Notes: generated by a model from the letters alone, not told the origin. A stretch of 64,000 nucleotides of DNA from an uncultured Burkholderiales bacterium (GCA_903886485.1 CAISMH010000019.1:310001-374000); one strand, 5' to 3'; numbered from the stretch's first letter, positions 34,686 to 44,968 are shown. Translations and numbers: made by a program.

Positions 34686-35890
34686 CTGTTCTCATGCTGA
34701 TCATCGCCCTCCCCCACTCTGCCAAAGCCGCCACAGCAGGCTACGCCCATGTTCATTCAGATGGGCACAGCGTTTTACGCAGCGTCACTGGGCCCGCGCA
34801 CTCGTTGTCGTCCCATGCTGGCGAAGTGGTGGCCGTCTTGCCCTTCGGCCGTTTGGCGTGGTTGCGCGTGCAACTGCCCCCAGCCAGCCACGGCACCCGC
34901 TTGCAGCATGTGCTGCACGGCTTGTTAGAAGACCGTTTGTTGGATGAGCCGCAACACCTCCACATCGCACTTCCTCCTGACGCCGAAAGCGTGGCACGCA
35001 CGGGCGGCTCTCTGCTGGTTGCGGTGTGTGACAAGCAGTGGTTGCGCGATGTGCTTGCTCCCTTGCAAGCAGCGGGCCTCACCGTGCAACGCTTGGTGCC
35101 CGAGTTGTCGCCCAGCGACACCCCGCGGCTGCATGTCATGGGTGAGCCCGAGCGGTCACACAGCGTGTTTAGCCACGCCGATGGCGTCGCCCTCTTACCG
35201 CCCAACACCGCCCAGTGGTCGGCCTTTGCCGGACTCGCCACAGATGCGCTGCAAATTCACGCTGAACCTGCGATGGTGGCGCGTGTGCAAGCCACGCTGC
35301 AACGTCAGCCTCGACTCCAAAGCGCGGCGCAGCGATGGGTCCAATCCAGCCAATCCGCGTGGGATTTGGCGCAAGGCGAATGGGCGCAAGGCCGCACACA
35401 ACAAATTCAAAGGCAGATGCTGGCCATATGGCAAACCTTGCGGCACGCTCCTGCTTGGCGACCCGTGCGTTGGGGGTTGAGCGCCCTGTTGGTCCTGCAA
35501 GTGGTGGGGCTCAACGCGCTGGCTTGGCGCGAGCGCAGTGCGTTAGACGCACAACAAGCCTCGCTGCAAAGTATTTTGAAAAACACCTTTCCTTCCGTCG
35601 CTTTGGTCATTGACGCGCCACTGCAAATGCAACGCGAAGTAGACGTGCTGCTACAAAAATCGGGCGCGCTCTCGCGCACAGACTTTGAACCGCTGCTCGC
35701 CGCATTGGCGGGCGTGCTGCCAGCTGGTCAGGCCCCCTCACAAATTCACTTCGCGCAACACAGCTTGCGCGTGCAAGGCGTCACCCTCGACGCCAACGCC
35801 ACCAGCACACCGGCGCTCACAACCCAAGGTCTGCAACTGCGTCAAGACGGTCAGGACACTTGGGTCTTGCAAGCGGAGGGCGCGCCATGA
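34682..35890 (+). CDS. gspL: Type II secretion inner-membrane platform protein GspL
   Basis: A 402-residue bitopic protein. The N-terminal cytoplasmic domain (about 1-250, actin-like) binds the ATPase GspE; 'PFGRLAWLRVQLPP' and 'LHGLLEDRLLDEPQHLHIAL' are GspL-like. One transmembrane helix lies around 'RWGLSALLVLQVVGLNALAW' (about 261-280), followed by a periplasmic ferredoxin-like domain that pairs with GspM. Family conservation is low, so the assignment also leans on position between gspK and gspM. Confidence 0.88.
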   Translation: MTVLMLIIALPHSAKAATAGYAHVHSDGHSVLRSVTGPAHSLSSHAGEVVAVLPFGRLAWLRVQLPPASHGTRLQHVLHGLLEDRLLDEPQHLHIALPPDAESVARTGGSLLVAVCDKQWLRDVLAPLQAAGLTVQRLVPELSPSDTPRLHVMGEPERSHSVFSHADGVALLPPNTAQWSAFAGLATDALQIHAEPAMVARVQATLQRQPRLQSAAQRWVQSSQSAWDLAQGEWAQGRTQQIQRQMLAIWQTLRHAPAWRPVRWGLSALLVLQVVGLNALAWRERSALDAQQASLQSILKNTFPSVALVIDAPLQMQREVDVLLQKSGALSRTDFEPLLAALAGVLPAGQAPSQIHFAQHSLRVQGVTLDANATSTPALTTQGLQLRQDGQDTWVLQAEGAP

Positions 35891-36426
35891 ACGCACTTAG
35901 CCGCTCACGCCAGCAACTCCACGCTCAAGCCCACGCCCGTTGGCAAGCCTTGAGCCCACGCGAACAACGCATGCTGGCCCTGCTAGGGGCCCTTGTGGGC
36001 GTGCTGTTGTTTTGGGCCCTCGCCATAGCACCGGCGCTGCACACCTTGCGTGACAGCGCCCAACGGCGCGCCCAGATCAACCAACAACAAGCGCTGATGC
36101 TGGCCTTGCAAGCGCAAGCCCAATCACTCCAAACACGCCTGCCCCTGTCACGCGAAGAAGCACTGCGCAACTTGCAAAGCCTCACGCCCAACGCACAGAT
36201 GCAACTCCAAGTGCAGGGCGAACGTGTGACCGTGCAACTCAAGGCCGTGCCTGCTGCCGCCTTGGCCAACTGGCTGACGCAAGCGCGCCAACAGGCCCAA
36301 ACCTTGCCCGTGGAAGCACACTTGACGCGCAACAGCCCATCCAATGCCGCGACGGCCGCCTCTGCCTCACTGGTCTGGGATGGCAGCCTCGTCTTGAGCT
36401 TGCCCAGTCGCAACGCCACGCCTTAA
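35887..36426 (+). CDS. gspM: Type II secretion inner-membrane platform protein GspM
   Basis: About 179 residues from ATG 35887. A short cytoplasmic 'LSPREQRMLALLGALVGVLLFW' segment leads into one transmembrane helix (about 25-45), then a coiled, Gln-rich periplasmic domain ending in a ferredoxin-like fold. It stabilises GspL. The ATG overlaps the gspL stop (ATGA); a start at 35860 lies inside gspL and is less likely. Confidence 0.9.
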   Translation: MNALSRSRQQLHAQAHARWQALSPREQRMLALLGALVGVLLFWALAIAPALHTLRDSAQRRAQINQQQALMLALQAQAQSLQTRLPLSREEALRNLQSLTPNAQMQLQVQGERVTVQLKAVPAAALANWLTQARQQAQTLPVEAHLTRNSPSNAATAASASLVWDGSLVLSLPSRNATP

Positions 36427-36457
36427 CCGCACGCGCACACCTCAAGCTTTGTTTGTC

Positions 36458-37303
36458 ATGCATCGTCCACAGCCACCCCAACACCCCAACACCCGCAGCG
36501 CACGCTGGGGGTTCACAGGGGTGGGTCTCGGGCTGGCACTGGCACTCATCACCCAAGCCCCCGCGCATTGGTTGACGCAAACCATCGAGCACCTCAGTGG
36601 CGAACGCATGCTGCTACAAGACCCGCAGGGCACGGTGTGGCAAGGCTCGGCACAGTGGGTGCTCAATGAAGGCCCGCTCAACACCACCGCCTCATCACAC
36701 ACCGCACAACTGGCCAACACCACGGCCCTGCCCACGCGCGTCACATGGCAACTTGGGCCCCGTGTGGACTTCGCCCACCTGCGCTTGGCATTGAGCGCCA
36801 CCTTGGCTACAGCATGTTGCACGCCAGAGGCGATACGCGTCGACCTCTTTCCCCTGTGGCGTGGCATGCGCTTGAGCGTGGCCGACCACACCTCGCATTG
36901 GCCCGCCGCTTGGCTGGTGGGCTTGGGCGCACCTTGGAACACCGTGCAACCCGAAGGCCAACTGCAGCTGGCCACCACAAATTTGCAATGGAGTTACCAA
37001 GCGGGACAAACGCAACTTCAAGGGCAAGCCGAATTGCAACTGCAACAACTCACCACCCGCCTGTCGACCCTGCGCCCGTTGGGCAGCTACCGTCTGCGTG
37101 TGCAAGGGGGAGAGGCCATGACACTCAGCCTTGACACGTTAGAGGGCGGCCTGAACTTGCAAGGCACCGGTCAATGGCAAAACGGGCACGTCCAGTTCAA
37201 TGGCGAGGCCTCTGCCGCGCCAGATGCACAGGCGGCTCTTTCCAACTTATTGAACATCCTTGGCTCACGCCAAGGTGCCAAATCGATTTTAAAAATGGGT
37301 TAA
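36458..37303 (+). CDS. gspN: Type II secretion protein GspN
   Basis: A 281-residue protein with one N-terminal hydrophobic segment ('GFTGVGLGLALALITQAPA', about 18-36) and a periplasmic beta-rich domain including 'LLQDPQGTVWQGSAQWVL', a typical GspN opening. GspN is an accessory component of unclear role in several type II systems. ATG 36458 is preferred over TTG 36449. It sits between gspM and gspD as in other burkholderial clusters. Confidence 0.87.
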   Translation: MHRPQPPQHPNTRSARWGFTGVGLGLALALITQAPAHWLTQTIEHLSGERMLLQDPQGTVWQGSAQWVLNEGPLNTTASSHTAQLANTTALPTRVTWQLGPRVDFAHLRLALSATLATACCTPEAIRVDLFPLWRGMRLSVADHTSHWPAAWLVGLGAPWNTVQPEGQLQLATTNLQWSYQAGQTQLQGQAELQLQQLTTRLSTLRPLGSYRLRVQGGEAMTLSLDTLEGGLNLQGTGQWQNGHVQFNGEASAAPDAQAALSNLLNILGSRQGAKSILKMG

Positions 37304-37307
37304 CACC

Positions 37308-39470
37308 ATGACGAAGCTCTTGCCCTCCGTGGCCTCCTCTCTCGCCCTCAGCTTGGCTTTGGCACCTGCCATCACGACCTTCAGCATGGCACATGCGGCG
37401 CCACCAGCCAAGAAAGCAGTCGCTCAGCAACCCATCACGCTGAACTTTGTGAATGCCGAGATCGAATCCGTCGCACGCACTTTGGCCACCTTGTCCAACC
37501 GCAACTTGGTGGTCGATCCGCGCGTCAAAGGCACCATCAACCTCAGCACCGAACTGCCCGTGTCTCCCAACGAGGCATGGAGTCAGTTTTTAGCCGCGCT
37601 GCGCTTGCAAGGCTTTGCCATGGTCGAGACCAAAGGCCTCTACAAAATCGTGCCCGAAGCGGATGCCAAGCTCCAAGGTGGCACGGTGCAGGAAATCGAA
37701 AGAATCAGCGCAAACAGCAGCAATGGCCAGATCGTCACGCACATCTTCAAACTCAACTTTGAACAAGCCAACAATTTGCTGCCCGTGCTGCGCCCGCTCA
37801 TCAGCCCCAACAACACCATCAACGTCAACCCCAGCAACAACTCCATCATCATCACCGACTACGCCGACAACTTGCAGCGCATGGCTCGCATCATCGCGAC
37901 GCTGGACGTCTCCAACGCCAGCGATGTGGAGGTGATTCAACTCAAACACGCGATCGCGGTGGACTTGGCACCGCTGGTCTTGCGCTTGGTGGAGTCGGGC
38001 AGCAACATCGCGCAAGCCGCTGCGACGCCCGGTCAAACCAGCACCGAATACAAAACCACCTTGCTGGCCGAGCCACGCAGCAACACCCTGATCTTGCGTG
38101 CCGCCAACCCCGCACGCGTCGCGCTGGTCAAGTCACTGGTCGCCAAACTCGACCAACCCAGCGGCAACGACCCCAGCGGCAACATCCATGTGGTGTATTT
38201 GAAAAACGCCGATGCCACCAAACTGGCCAGCACTTTGCGTGCTGCCGTGAACGGTCAAGCCACAACCCCCGCTGGCAGCAACCCCAGCGCAGCCAACGCC
38301 ATGCCCACGCCGCCCCAAACAGGCAACACCTTGGGCACTGCCTCCAATGCCGCAGCGACCAACGCCGCAACCAGCAGCGCGGGGTCAGCCCTAGGCGGGC
38401 AAATTCAAGCCGACACCGCCACCAACTCGCTCATCATCACCGCGCCTGAACCGCAATACCGCCAGCTGCGTGCCGTGATTGACATGCTCGACCAACGTCG
38501 CGCCCAAGTGATGGTGGAGAGCTTGATCGCCGAGGTCAACGCCGACAAGGCCGCGCAAATGGGCATCCAGTGGCAAACCGCTTCTGGCAAAGCAGGCAGC
38601 ACCGTGGGCATCATTGGCACCAACTTCAACAACCCCATCAGTACGACCATCGGGCAAGGCAACATCATCAGTGCCTCGGGTGGTGCGACTGCACTTGGCG
38701 GACTCGGTGGTGGTCTGAACATCGGCACGGCCAAACAAATCAATGGCACCTATGTGTTGAGCAGTTTGGCCACCTTCTTGCAACAAAACGGCGAAGGCAA
38801 TGTGTTGTCAACACCCACGTTGCTCACGCTGGACAACGAGGAAGCCAAGATCGTGGTGGGCCAAAACGTGCCCTTCGTCACCGGCCAATACACCAACAAC
38901 AACACCACGAATGGGTCGGTCAACCCGTTCCAAACGGTGGAGCGCAAAGACGTGGGCTTGACGCTCAAGGTCAAACCGCAAATCAGTGAAACAGGCACGG
39001 TCAAACTCACCATCTTCCAAGAAGTCTCCAGCGTGGTGCCGAACTCGGTGGGCTCCTCCACGGGCCTGATCACCAACAAACGCAGCATTGAATCCAACGT
39101 GCTGGTGGACGACGGCTCCATCATCGTGCTGGGTGGTTTGCTGTCTGACGAATACTCGGGCTCGGCCAGTCTGATCCCCGGCCTTGGCGACATCCCCGTG
39201 ATCGGTTGGTTGTTCAAAAGCGAGAGCCGTTCACGCAGCAAGAAAAACCTGATGGTGTTCTTGCGTCCGGTCGTCGTGCGCGATGCCGCTGCCTCAGACG
39301 TTCTCAGCAACAACCGTTACCAACAAATGATGGGCTTGCAGCAAGCCGCACAACCCGGCTTCAACCCGATCTTGGGCTCTGGCAACTCGCCCGTGTTACC
39401 CCCTGCGCCGGTGCCCAAGCCGAAAGCTGAACCAGCCACGGACAAATTGGATGTGGCGCCTGCCCGATAA
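37308..39470 (+). CDS. gspD: Type II secretion outer-membrane secretin GspD
   Basis: A 720-residue secretin. After a signal peptide (about 1-29) come the N0 domain ('ITLNFVNAEIESVARTLATL'), N1-N3 domains with repeats such as 'NPSNNSIIITDYADNL' and 'ATNSLIITAPEPQYRQL', and a secretin core with 'VGQNVPFVTGQY', 'VERKDVGLTLKVKPQI' and 'SIIVLGGLLSDEYSGSASLI'. An Ala/Gly/Pro-rich linker of about 60 residues interrupts N3. It forms the outer-membrane channel. The C-terminal S-domain is Pro/Lys-rich; no pilotin is seen nearby. Confidence 0.96.
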   Translation: MTKLLPSVASSLALSLALAPAITTFSMAHAAPPAKKAVAQQPITLNFVNAEIESVARTLATLSNRNLVVDPRVKGTINLSTELPVSPNEAWSQFLAALRLQGFAMVETKGLYKIVPEADAKLQGGTVQEIERISANSSNGQIVTHIFKLNFEQANNLLPVLRPLISPNNTINVNPSNNSIIITDYADNLQRMARIIATLDVSNASDVEVIQLKHAIAVDLAPLVLRLVESGSNIAQAAATPGQTSTEYKTTLLAEPRSNTLILRAANPARVALVKSLVAKLDQPSGNDPSGNIHVVYLKNADATKLASTLRAAVNGQATTPAGSNPSAANAMPTPPQTGNTLGTASNAAATNAATSSAGSALGGQIQADTATNSLIITAPEPQYRQLRAVIDMLDQRRAQVMVESLIAEVNADKAAQMGIQWQTASGKAGSTVGIIGTNFNNPISTTIGQGNIISASGGATALGGLGGGLNIGTAKQINGTYVLSSLATFLQQNGEGNVLSTPTLLTLDNEEAKIVVGQNVPFVTGQYTNNNTTNGSVNPFQTVERKDVGLTLKVKPQISETGTVKLTIFQEVSSVVPNSVGSSTGLITNKRSIESNVLVDDGSIIVLGGLLSDEYSGSASLIPGLGDIPVIGWLFKSESRSRSKKNLMVFLRPVVVRDAAASDVLSNNRYQQMMGLQQAAQPGFNPILGSGNSPVLPPAPVPKPKAEPATDKLDVAPAR

Positions 39471-39473
39471 CCC

Positions 39474-40862
39474 ATGCGTCGCCCACTGCCCTACGCCTTT
39501 GCTCGCACCTACCAGCTGCTGCTGGAGGACGATGGCCACACCCTCACCCTGTGGCACAGCGACGCGCCCGACTGGAGCGCTTGGAGCGAAGTCACTCGCC
39601 GCCACGCGGTGCAGTCGTTTGAGTACACCGACCCCGCCACACTGGCCAAGCGCATCAGCGAAGCCTACGCCCAAGCCGACAGCAACGCCGCCGCCGTGGT
39701 GAGCGAGGTCGAGAGTGACGCCGACCTCACCCGCATGATGCAAGCGCTGCCCGCCGTGGAAGACTTGCTCGAAGCCGCGGACGACGCGCCCATCATCCGC
39801 ATGCTCAACGCCCTGCTGACGCAAGCGGCCCGTGATGGCGCCAGCGACATTCACATTGAGCCGTATGAGCGCCACTCCAGCGTGCGCTTTCGTGTGGACG
39901 GCACCTTGCGCGAGGTGGTGCAACCCAACCGCGCTTTGCATGCCGCCCTCATCTCACGCTTGAAAATCATGGCCGAACTGGACATCGCCGAGAAGCGCTT
40001 GCCACAAGATGGCCGCATCTCGCTGCGTCTGGGTCAACGCGCCATTGACGTGCGCGTGTCCACCTTGCCCAGTGCGCACGGGGAGCGCGCCGTGTTGCGC
40101 TTGCTCGACAAAACCGAAAGCAAACTCAGCCTGCAAACCGTGGGCATGGAAGGCAGCACCCTGCAACGCTTTGAGGCGCTGGTCAAACAACCGCACGGCA
40201 TCATTTTGGTCACGGGCCCCACGGGCTCTGGCAAGACCACCACGCTCTACGCGGCGCTGCAAGGGCTCGATGCCACACGCAACAACATCATGACGGTGGA
40301 AGACCCGATTGAATACGAACTCGCCGGCGTGGGCCAAACCCAAGTGAACCCCAAGATCGACTTGGACTTTGCCAAAGCCTTGCGTGCCATCCTGCGCCAA
40401 GACCCAGACATCATCATGATTGGTGAGATTCGCGATTACGAGACCGCGCAAATCGCCATCCAAGCCTCTCTCACCGGCCACCTGGTCTTGGCCACCCTGC
40501 ACACCAACGATGCGGCCAGCGCCATCACCCGCTTGACCGACATGGGTGTGGAGCCTTTCTTACTCAGCTCCTCACTCTTGGGCGTGCTAGCCCAACGCCT
40601 GCTGCGAAAAGTCTGCACATCTTGTTCAGGCAAGGGGTGTGACGCATGCGGCCACAGCGGCTACCAAGGCCGCACGGGTATTTTTGAATTGCTCACCACC
40701 AACGACGAGATTCGCGCCCTCATCCACAACCAAGCCAGCGAAGCCCAGCTGCGTGAAGCCGCCTTGGCGCACGGCATGACCCTGATGCGCGACGACGGCG
40801 AGCGCTTGGTGCGCTCGGGCCTTTCCACCCGCGAAGAGTTGGTGCGTGTGACGCGCGATTGA
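39474..40862 (+). CDS. gspE: Type II secretion ATPase GspE
   Basis: A 462-residue secretion ATPase. An N-terminal domain (about 1-100) precedes the catalytic region: '[10 protein letters not shown]', Walker A '[15 protein letters not shown]', Asp box '[10 protein letters not shown]', Walker B '[10 protein letters not shown]' and His box '[10 protein letters not shown]'. A zinc motif '[12 protein letters not shown]' near residue 380 is much closer-spaced than the usual CxxC-x29-CxxC. It drives pseudopilus assembly from the cytoplasm via GspL. It starts three bases after gspD. Confidence 0.95.
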   Translation: MRRPLPYAFARTYQLLLEDDGHTLTLWHSDAPDWSAWSEVTRRHAVQSFEYTDPATLAKRISEAYAQADSNAAAVVSEVESDADLTRMMQALPAVEDLLEAADDAPIIRMLNALLTQAARDGASDIHIEPYERHSSVRFRVDGTLREVVQPNRALHAALISRLKIMAELDIAEKRLPQDGRISLRLGQRAIDVRVSTLPSAHGERAVLRLLDKTESKLSLQTVGMEGSTLQRFEALVKQPHGIILVTGPTGSGKTTTLYAALQGLDATRNNIMTVEDPIEYELAGVGQTQVNPKIDLDFAKALRAILRQDPDIIMIGEIRDYETAQIAIQASLTGHLVLATLHTNDAASAITRLTDMGVEPFLLSSSLLGVLAQRLLRKVCTSCSGKGCDACGHSGYQGRTGIFELLTTNDEIRALIHNQASEAQLREAALAHGMTLMRDDGERLVRSGLSTREELVRVTRD

Positions 40863-40884
40863 AGCACCACAGCCCCATCGACCC

Positions 40885-42099
40885 ATGCCCACCTACGCCT
40901 TCGAAGCCCTCGACCCCCAAGGCCAAACCCGCCGCGGTGTGTTGGAGGCCGATACCGCGCGCACCGCGCGCACGCAACTGCGCGCGCAAGCCTTGGTGCC
41001 ACTCAAAGTCGAGCTGACGCAACGCGCCAATCATGGTTGGAACACCGTCGTGTGGGAGAGCAAGGTCTTCAGCCGCACCGCGTTGGCGGTGTGGACCCGC
41101 CAGCTTTCTGGCTTGGTGTCGGCGGGCTTGCCACTGGAGCGCGCCCTCGCCGCTTTGAGTGACGAAGCCGAGACGCCGTGCCAACGCGATTTGGTGTCGA
41201 CCCTGCGCACTGAGGTGAATGCAGGCGCTCCGTTTGCCAAGGCGCTGGGGCAGCATCCGCGTGAGTTCTCAGCCACCTACATGGCCGTCATTGGCGCGGG
41301 TGAGCAAAGCGGGCATTTAGGTCTTGTCCTCGAACGCTTGGCCGACGATTTACAAGATCAACAAAACCTGCAAAGCAAACTCTTGTCAGCGAGCTTGTAC
41401 CCCGCCATCGTGAGTTTGGTCGCTCTGGTGATTGTTTTGTTTTTGCTGGCCTATGTGGTGCCCCAAGTCGCGCAAGTTTTTGGCAGCAACCAGCAACAAC
41501 TGCCCGCACTCACCCGCCTGATGTTGGCCTTGAGCAGCTTCGTGCAGGACTTCTGGCTGTGGGGTGTGCTGCTGATGACCGCCCTTGCCACTGGTGCGCA
41601 TCTGGCGTTGAAACAAACCGAAATTCGCCTGCGCTTGGATACGGCTTGGTTGCAACTGCCTCTGATCGGGCGCTTGGCCCGAGGCTACAACGCTGCGCGT
41701 TTTGCCAGCACGCTGGCCATGCTGGCAGGGGCCGGCGTGCCTATTTTGAAATCCCTGCAAACCGCGGCCGACACCCTCAACAACGCAGCCCTCAAGCGCG
41801 ATGCGCAAGACGCGCTGGTGCTGGTGCGTGAAGGCGCACCGCTGGCCTCGGCCTTAGCACAACACGCACGCTTTCCGCGTTTGCTGGTGATGTTTGCGCG
41901 CCTTGGCGAACAAACGGGCACCTTGCCCACCATGCTGCAACGCGCCGCGACACAGCTGAGCGAAGAAGTGCAACGCCGCGCCCTACAACTGGCGACGATT
42001 TTGGAGCCCCTGCTGATCGTGGCCATGGGTGCGATGGTGATGCTCATCGTGTTGGCCGTGATGCTGCCCATCATTCAACTCAATCAATGGGTCAAATAA
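40885..42099 (+). CDS. gspF: Type II secretion inner-membrane protein GspF
   Basis: A 404-residue platform protein with two GspF domains: 'FTRQLSGLVSAGLPLERAL'-like sequence at about 70-90 and a second copy around 'FASTLAMLAGAGVPILKSLQ' at about 272-291, with three transmembrane helices ('IVLFLLAYVVPQVAQVFG', 'LWGVLLMTALATGAHLAL' and the C-terminal 'MVMLIVLAVMLPIIQLNQ'). It is the last gene of the gsp operon and is followed by a GC-rich hairpin repeat that may act as terminator. Confidence 0.95.
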   Translation: MPTYAFEALDPQGQTRRGVLEADTARTARTQLRAQALVPLKVELTQRANHGWNTVVWESKVFSRTALAVWTRQLSGLVSAGLPLERALAALSDEAETPCQRDLVSTLRTEVNAGAPFAKALGQHPREFSATYMAVIGAGEQSGHLGLVLERLADDLQDQQNLQSKLLSASLYPAIVSLVALVIVLFLLAYVVPQVAQVFGSNQQQLPALTRLMLALSSFVQDFWLWGVLLMTALATGAHLALKQTEIRLRLDTAWLQLPLIGRLARGYNAARFASTLAMLAGAGVPILKSLQTAADTLNNAALKRDAQDALVLVREGAPLASALAQHARFPRLLVMFARLGEQTGTLPTMLQRAATQLSEEVQRRALQLATILEPLLIVAMGAMVMLIVLAVMLPIIQLNQWVK

Positions 42100-42100
42100 A

Positions 42101-42180
42101 CCCCCACGCTCGGTACTGCCGTGTCCTCGCTGCCCCCCGAGGGGGCTGGCCCGCCTTGGGAAAGGCCCAGCGGCGGGCCG
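42101..42180. repeat. GC-rich intergenic hairpin repeat of the Comamonadaceae type
   Basis: This 80-base block contains GCCCCCCGAGGGGGC (42132-42146) and a larger stem GGCCCGCC/GGCGGGCC (42148-42155 with 42172-42179). The same wording is familiar from many intergenic regions in Comamonadaceae genomes, where it occurs as a dispersed repeat, often after genes. It may act as a transcription terminator or attenuator for gspF, though no T run follows. Confidence 0.7.
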
Positions 42181-42196
42181 TATTTGGAGAATACAA

Positions 42197-43099
42197 ATGA
42201 GCATCTCACTGGACGGTAAATTGGTGGTGGCGATTTCGTCACGCGCGTTGTTCGACTTCGAAGAAGAAAACCAAGTCTTTGAACAAGGCGATGACCGCGC
42301 TTACATGAATTTGCAACTGGCTCGCTTAGAGACGCCCGCCAAGCCGGGCGTGGCTTTTTCGCTGGTGCAAAAGCTCTTGGCCTTCAACACCGCTGAAGCG
42401 CAACGCGTGGAAGTGGTGATTCTCTCGCGCAACGACCCCGTCAGTGGCATGCGTGTGTTTCGTTCGGCGCAGCACTATGGGCTACCGATCCAACGCGGCA
42501 GCTTCACACGCGGGCAATCGCCTTGGCGCTATTTGCGTCCGCTGAATGCCAACTTGTTTTTGTCCACCCATTTGTCGGACGTGCGCTCGGCGCTGGATGC
42601 AGGCGTGCCCGCCGCGCAGGTCTACCCACACTCGGCCCACGCGTCTGAGGCCAACCCACACGAAGTGCGGATTGCATTTGACGGGGATGCGGTGTTGTTC
42701 AGCGATGAGGCGGAACGGGTGTTTCAAGCCCAAGGCTTGGATGCGTTTCAGCAGCACGAAAAAACCAATGCCACACAGCCCTTGCCCGCAGGCCCCTTCA
42801 AGCCGCTCTTGGCCGCCTTGCAGGTGCTGCAACAAGCCGGCACCCCCCACATGCGTATTCGCACGGCACTGGTTACTGCACGCAGCGCGCCCGCCCACGA
42901 GCGTGCGATCCGCACCTTGATGAACTGGAACATTGAAGTGGATGAGGCCATGTTTTTAGGGGGTCTTGAAAAAGGCGAGTTCTTGCGTGAGTTCGAACCC
43001 GACTTTTTCTTTGACGACCAAACCGGCCACATCGAATCTGCTGCCCGACACGTCCCCGCTGGCCACGTGGCCAGTGGCGTACGCAACACCGAAGTCTAA
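42197..43099 (+). CDS. 5'-nucleotidase (cytosolic NT5C1-like family)
   Basis: A 300-residue cytoplasmic enzyme with 'LVVAISSRALFDFEEENQVF' at the N-terminus, 'VILSRNDPVSGMRVF', 'LSTHLSDVRSALDAG', 'RIAFDGDAVLFSDEAE' (HAD-like acidic motif) and 'MFLGGLEKGEFLREFEPDFFFDDQ', which together define this nucleotidase family. It hydrolyses nucleoside 5'-monophosphates. ATG 42197 has GGAGAATACAA before it. Probably a two-gene unit with the ABC protein five bases downstream, but the functions do not obviously connect. Confidence 0.9.
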   Translation: MSISLDGKLVVAISSRALFDFEEENQVFEQGDDRAYMNLQLARLETPAKPGVAFSLVQKLLAFNTAEAQRVEVVILSRNDPVSGMRVFRSAQHYGLPIQRGSFTRGQSPWRYLRPLNANLFLSTHLSDVRSALDAGVPAAQVYPHSAHASEANPHEVRIAFDGDAVLFSDEAERVFQAQGLDAFQQHEKTNATQPLPAGPFKPLLAALQVLQQAGTPHMRIRTALVTARSAPAHERAIRTLMNWNIEVDEAMFLGGLEKGEFLREFEPDFFFDDQTGHIESAARHVPAGHVASGVRNTEV

Positions 43100-43104
43100 A
43101 AAAC

Positions 43105-44940
43105 ATGAATGCATTCCGTACGGTCGCCAACAACGTGGCGACGAATTGGCAAAAAAGCCGCTTGCAACTCCGTCGGGTCTGGGCTTTGTCGCTGCCCTTC
43201 TTCCAGTCCGAAGAGAAATGGCGCGCCCGCTTGTTGCTGGGGGTTTGCGTGGGATTGAACCTCGGCATGGTTTACATGATGGTGCTGCTCAACGACTGGA
43301 ACCGCGTGTTCTACGACGCCTTGCAAAACCGCAATGCCGAAGTTTTTTGGAAGCAACTCGGCGTCTTCGCCCTGCTCGCGACTTGCTTCATCATCGTGGC
43401 GGTGTACCGCTTCTACCTCACGCAGTTGCTGGAAGTGCGCTGGCGTGTGTGGATGACGCGTGACTATTTGCAGCGCTGGCTCACCGGCCATGTGTTTTAC
43501 CAACTCGAGCTGCAAAGCAAAAACGGCACCGACAACCCCGATCAACGGATTCAAGAAGACGTGCAACAGTTCACAGCGGACACTGTGGGCTTGTCCTTGG
43601 GGCTGCTCGATGCCACGGTCACGTTGCTGAGTTTTGTGGGCATCTTGTGGTCGCTCTCCGGCGGCTTCAGCTTCGAGGTGGCGGGCACGACCTACAACCT
43701 TCCCGGCTTCATGGTGTGGATGGCCTTGGCTTATGCACTGGCTGGTAGCTTGATTGGGCACTGGATTGGTCGCACCATGGCCTCGCTCAACTTTGCCCAG
43801 CAACGCCTAGAAGCCGATTTTCGTCACCACCTCATGCGTGTGCGCGAGTACAGCGAAGCCATTGCCTTAGACCGTGGCGGCAAGGTAGAGCGGCTGTCAC
43901 TGCAAGAGCGCTTCAAGCTGGTACTGGACAACTTCATGAGTTTGTTGCGTGTGCAAAAACGTTACACCTGGTTCAACTCGGGCTATGGCCAAGCGGCGGT
44001 GGTGTTCCCCATGTTGGTGGCGTCACCACGCTATTTCAGTGGTGCGATTCAACTGGGTGAGTTGATGCAAATCTCGTCAGCCTTCGGGCAAGTGCAAGAG
44101 TCACTGAGTTGGTTCATCAGCAATTACAGCCGCTTGGCGTCATGGCAAGCCACCACCCTGCGTTTGACGAGTTTTCAAGACCAGATGCAGGCGGTCACAT
44201 CCAGCAAGCCTGACGCGACGCAGGCCACGCCCTTGCACACCACCTCAACCACGGCGGCCATCAATGCTTTGCACACCACGCCCCTGACGGTGATGCTGCC
44301 CAATGGCGAGGTCCTGCTGGCTGATACCTCACTCAATGCAGTGGCGGGCGACACGGTGCTGATTCGCGGCCCCTCGGGCTGTGGCAAGTCCACCTTGCTG
44401 CGCGTGTTGGCGGGCATTTGGCCTTACCTTCGTTCACCCTCGCATGATCGCCGTGGCGAGCCCATCACATACGGCCCCGTGGTGTTGCCTGAGGGCAGCG
44501 TGTTCATGCCGCAGCGCCCTTACTTTCCTGAAGGCACACTGCGCCAAGCACTGGCCTACCCAGACAGCGCCACACACTACACCGATGAGGCCTTGAAGAA
44601 CGCGCTGTACGAAGCGCTGTTGCCACACTTGACGTCCGAGCTGGACGTGGCTGGCCACTGGACGCAACAGCTATCGGGTGGTGAGCAACAGCGCTTGGCT
44701 TTGGCCCGCGTGCTGCTCAAACGCCCGCGCTGGGTGTTTGCCGACGAGGCCACCAGCGCGTTGGACGAAGCCGGTGAAAAAGTGCTGTACGAAAAGCTAC
44801 AGACCATGGTGCGCGAAGAAGGCGGCGGCTTGGTGTCCATCGCACACCGTCCTGGCGTGGCCAGCTACCACGAGAAACTGTGGCAGTTTGTGCCCGCGCC
44901 CGAGGGCAGCGTGGCGAAGTTTGTGTTGATCACCGAATAA
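43105..44940 (+). CDS. SbmA/BacA-YddA-like ABC transporter, fused permease and ATPase
   Basis: A 611-residue half-transporter. The first 350 residues hold six membrane helices of the SbmA/BacA type, including 'LNDWNRVFYDALQNRN' and 'NPDQRIQEDVQQFT', which are diagnostic for this group. The C-terminal ATPase has Walker A 'GPSGCGKSTLLR', signature 'LSGGEQQRLALARVL' and Walker B 'WVFADEATSALDEAG'. Relatives (YddA, Rv1819c) import peptides, vitamin B12 or long-chain lipids; direction and substrate are not evident here. Confidence 0.9.
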   Translation: MNAFRTVANNVATNWQKSRLQLRRVWALSLPFFQSEEKWRARLLLGVCVGLNLGMVYMMVLLNDWNRVFYDALQNRNAEVFWKQLGVFALLATCFIIVAVYRFYLTQLLEVRWRVWMTRDYLQRWLTGHVFYQLELQSKNGTDNPDQRIQEDVQQFTADTVGLSLGLLDATVTLLSFVGILWSLSGGFSFEVAGTTYNLPGFMVWMALAYALAGSLIGHWIGRTMASLNFAQQRLEADFRHHLMRVREYSEAIALDRGGKVERLSLQERFKLVLDNFMSLLRVQKRYTWFNSGYGQAAVVFPMLVASPRYFSGAIQLGELMQISSAFGQVQESLSWFISNYSRLASWQATTLRLTSFQDQMQAVTSSKPDATQATPLHTTSTTAAINALHTTPLTVMLPNGEVLLADTSLNAVAGDTVLIRGPSGCGKSTLLRVLAGIWPYLRSPSHDRRGEPITYGPVVLPEGSVFMPQRPYFPEGTLRQALAYPDSATHYTDEALKNALYEALLPHLTSELDVAGHWTQQLSGGEQQRLALARVLLKRPRWVFADEATSALDEAGEKVLYEKLQTMVREEGGGLVSIAHRPGVASYHEKLWQFVPAPEGSVAKFVLITE

Positions 44941-44968
44941 AAGTCATGGCGCGAAGCCGACTGTCGGC

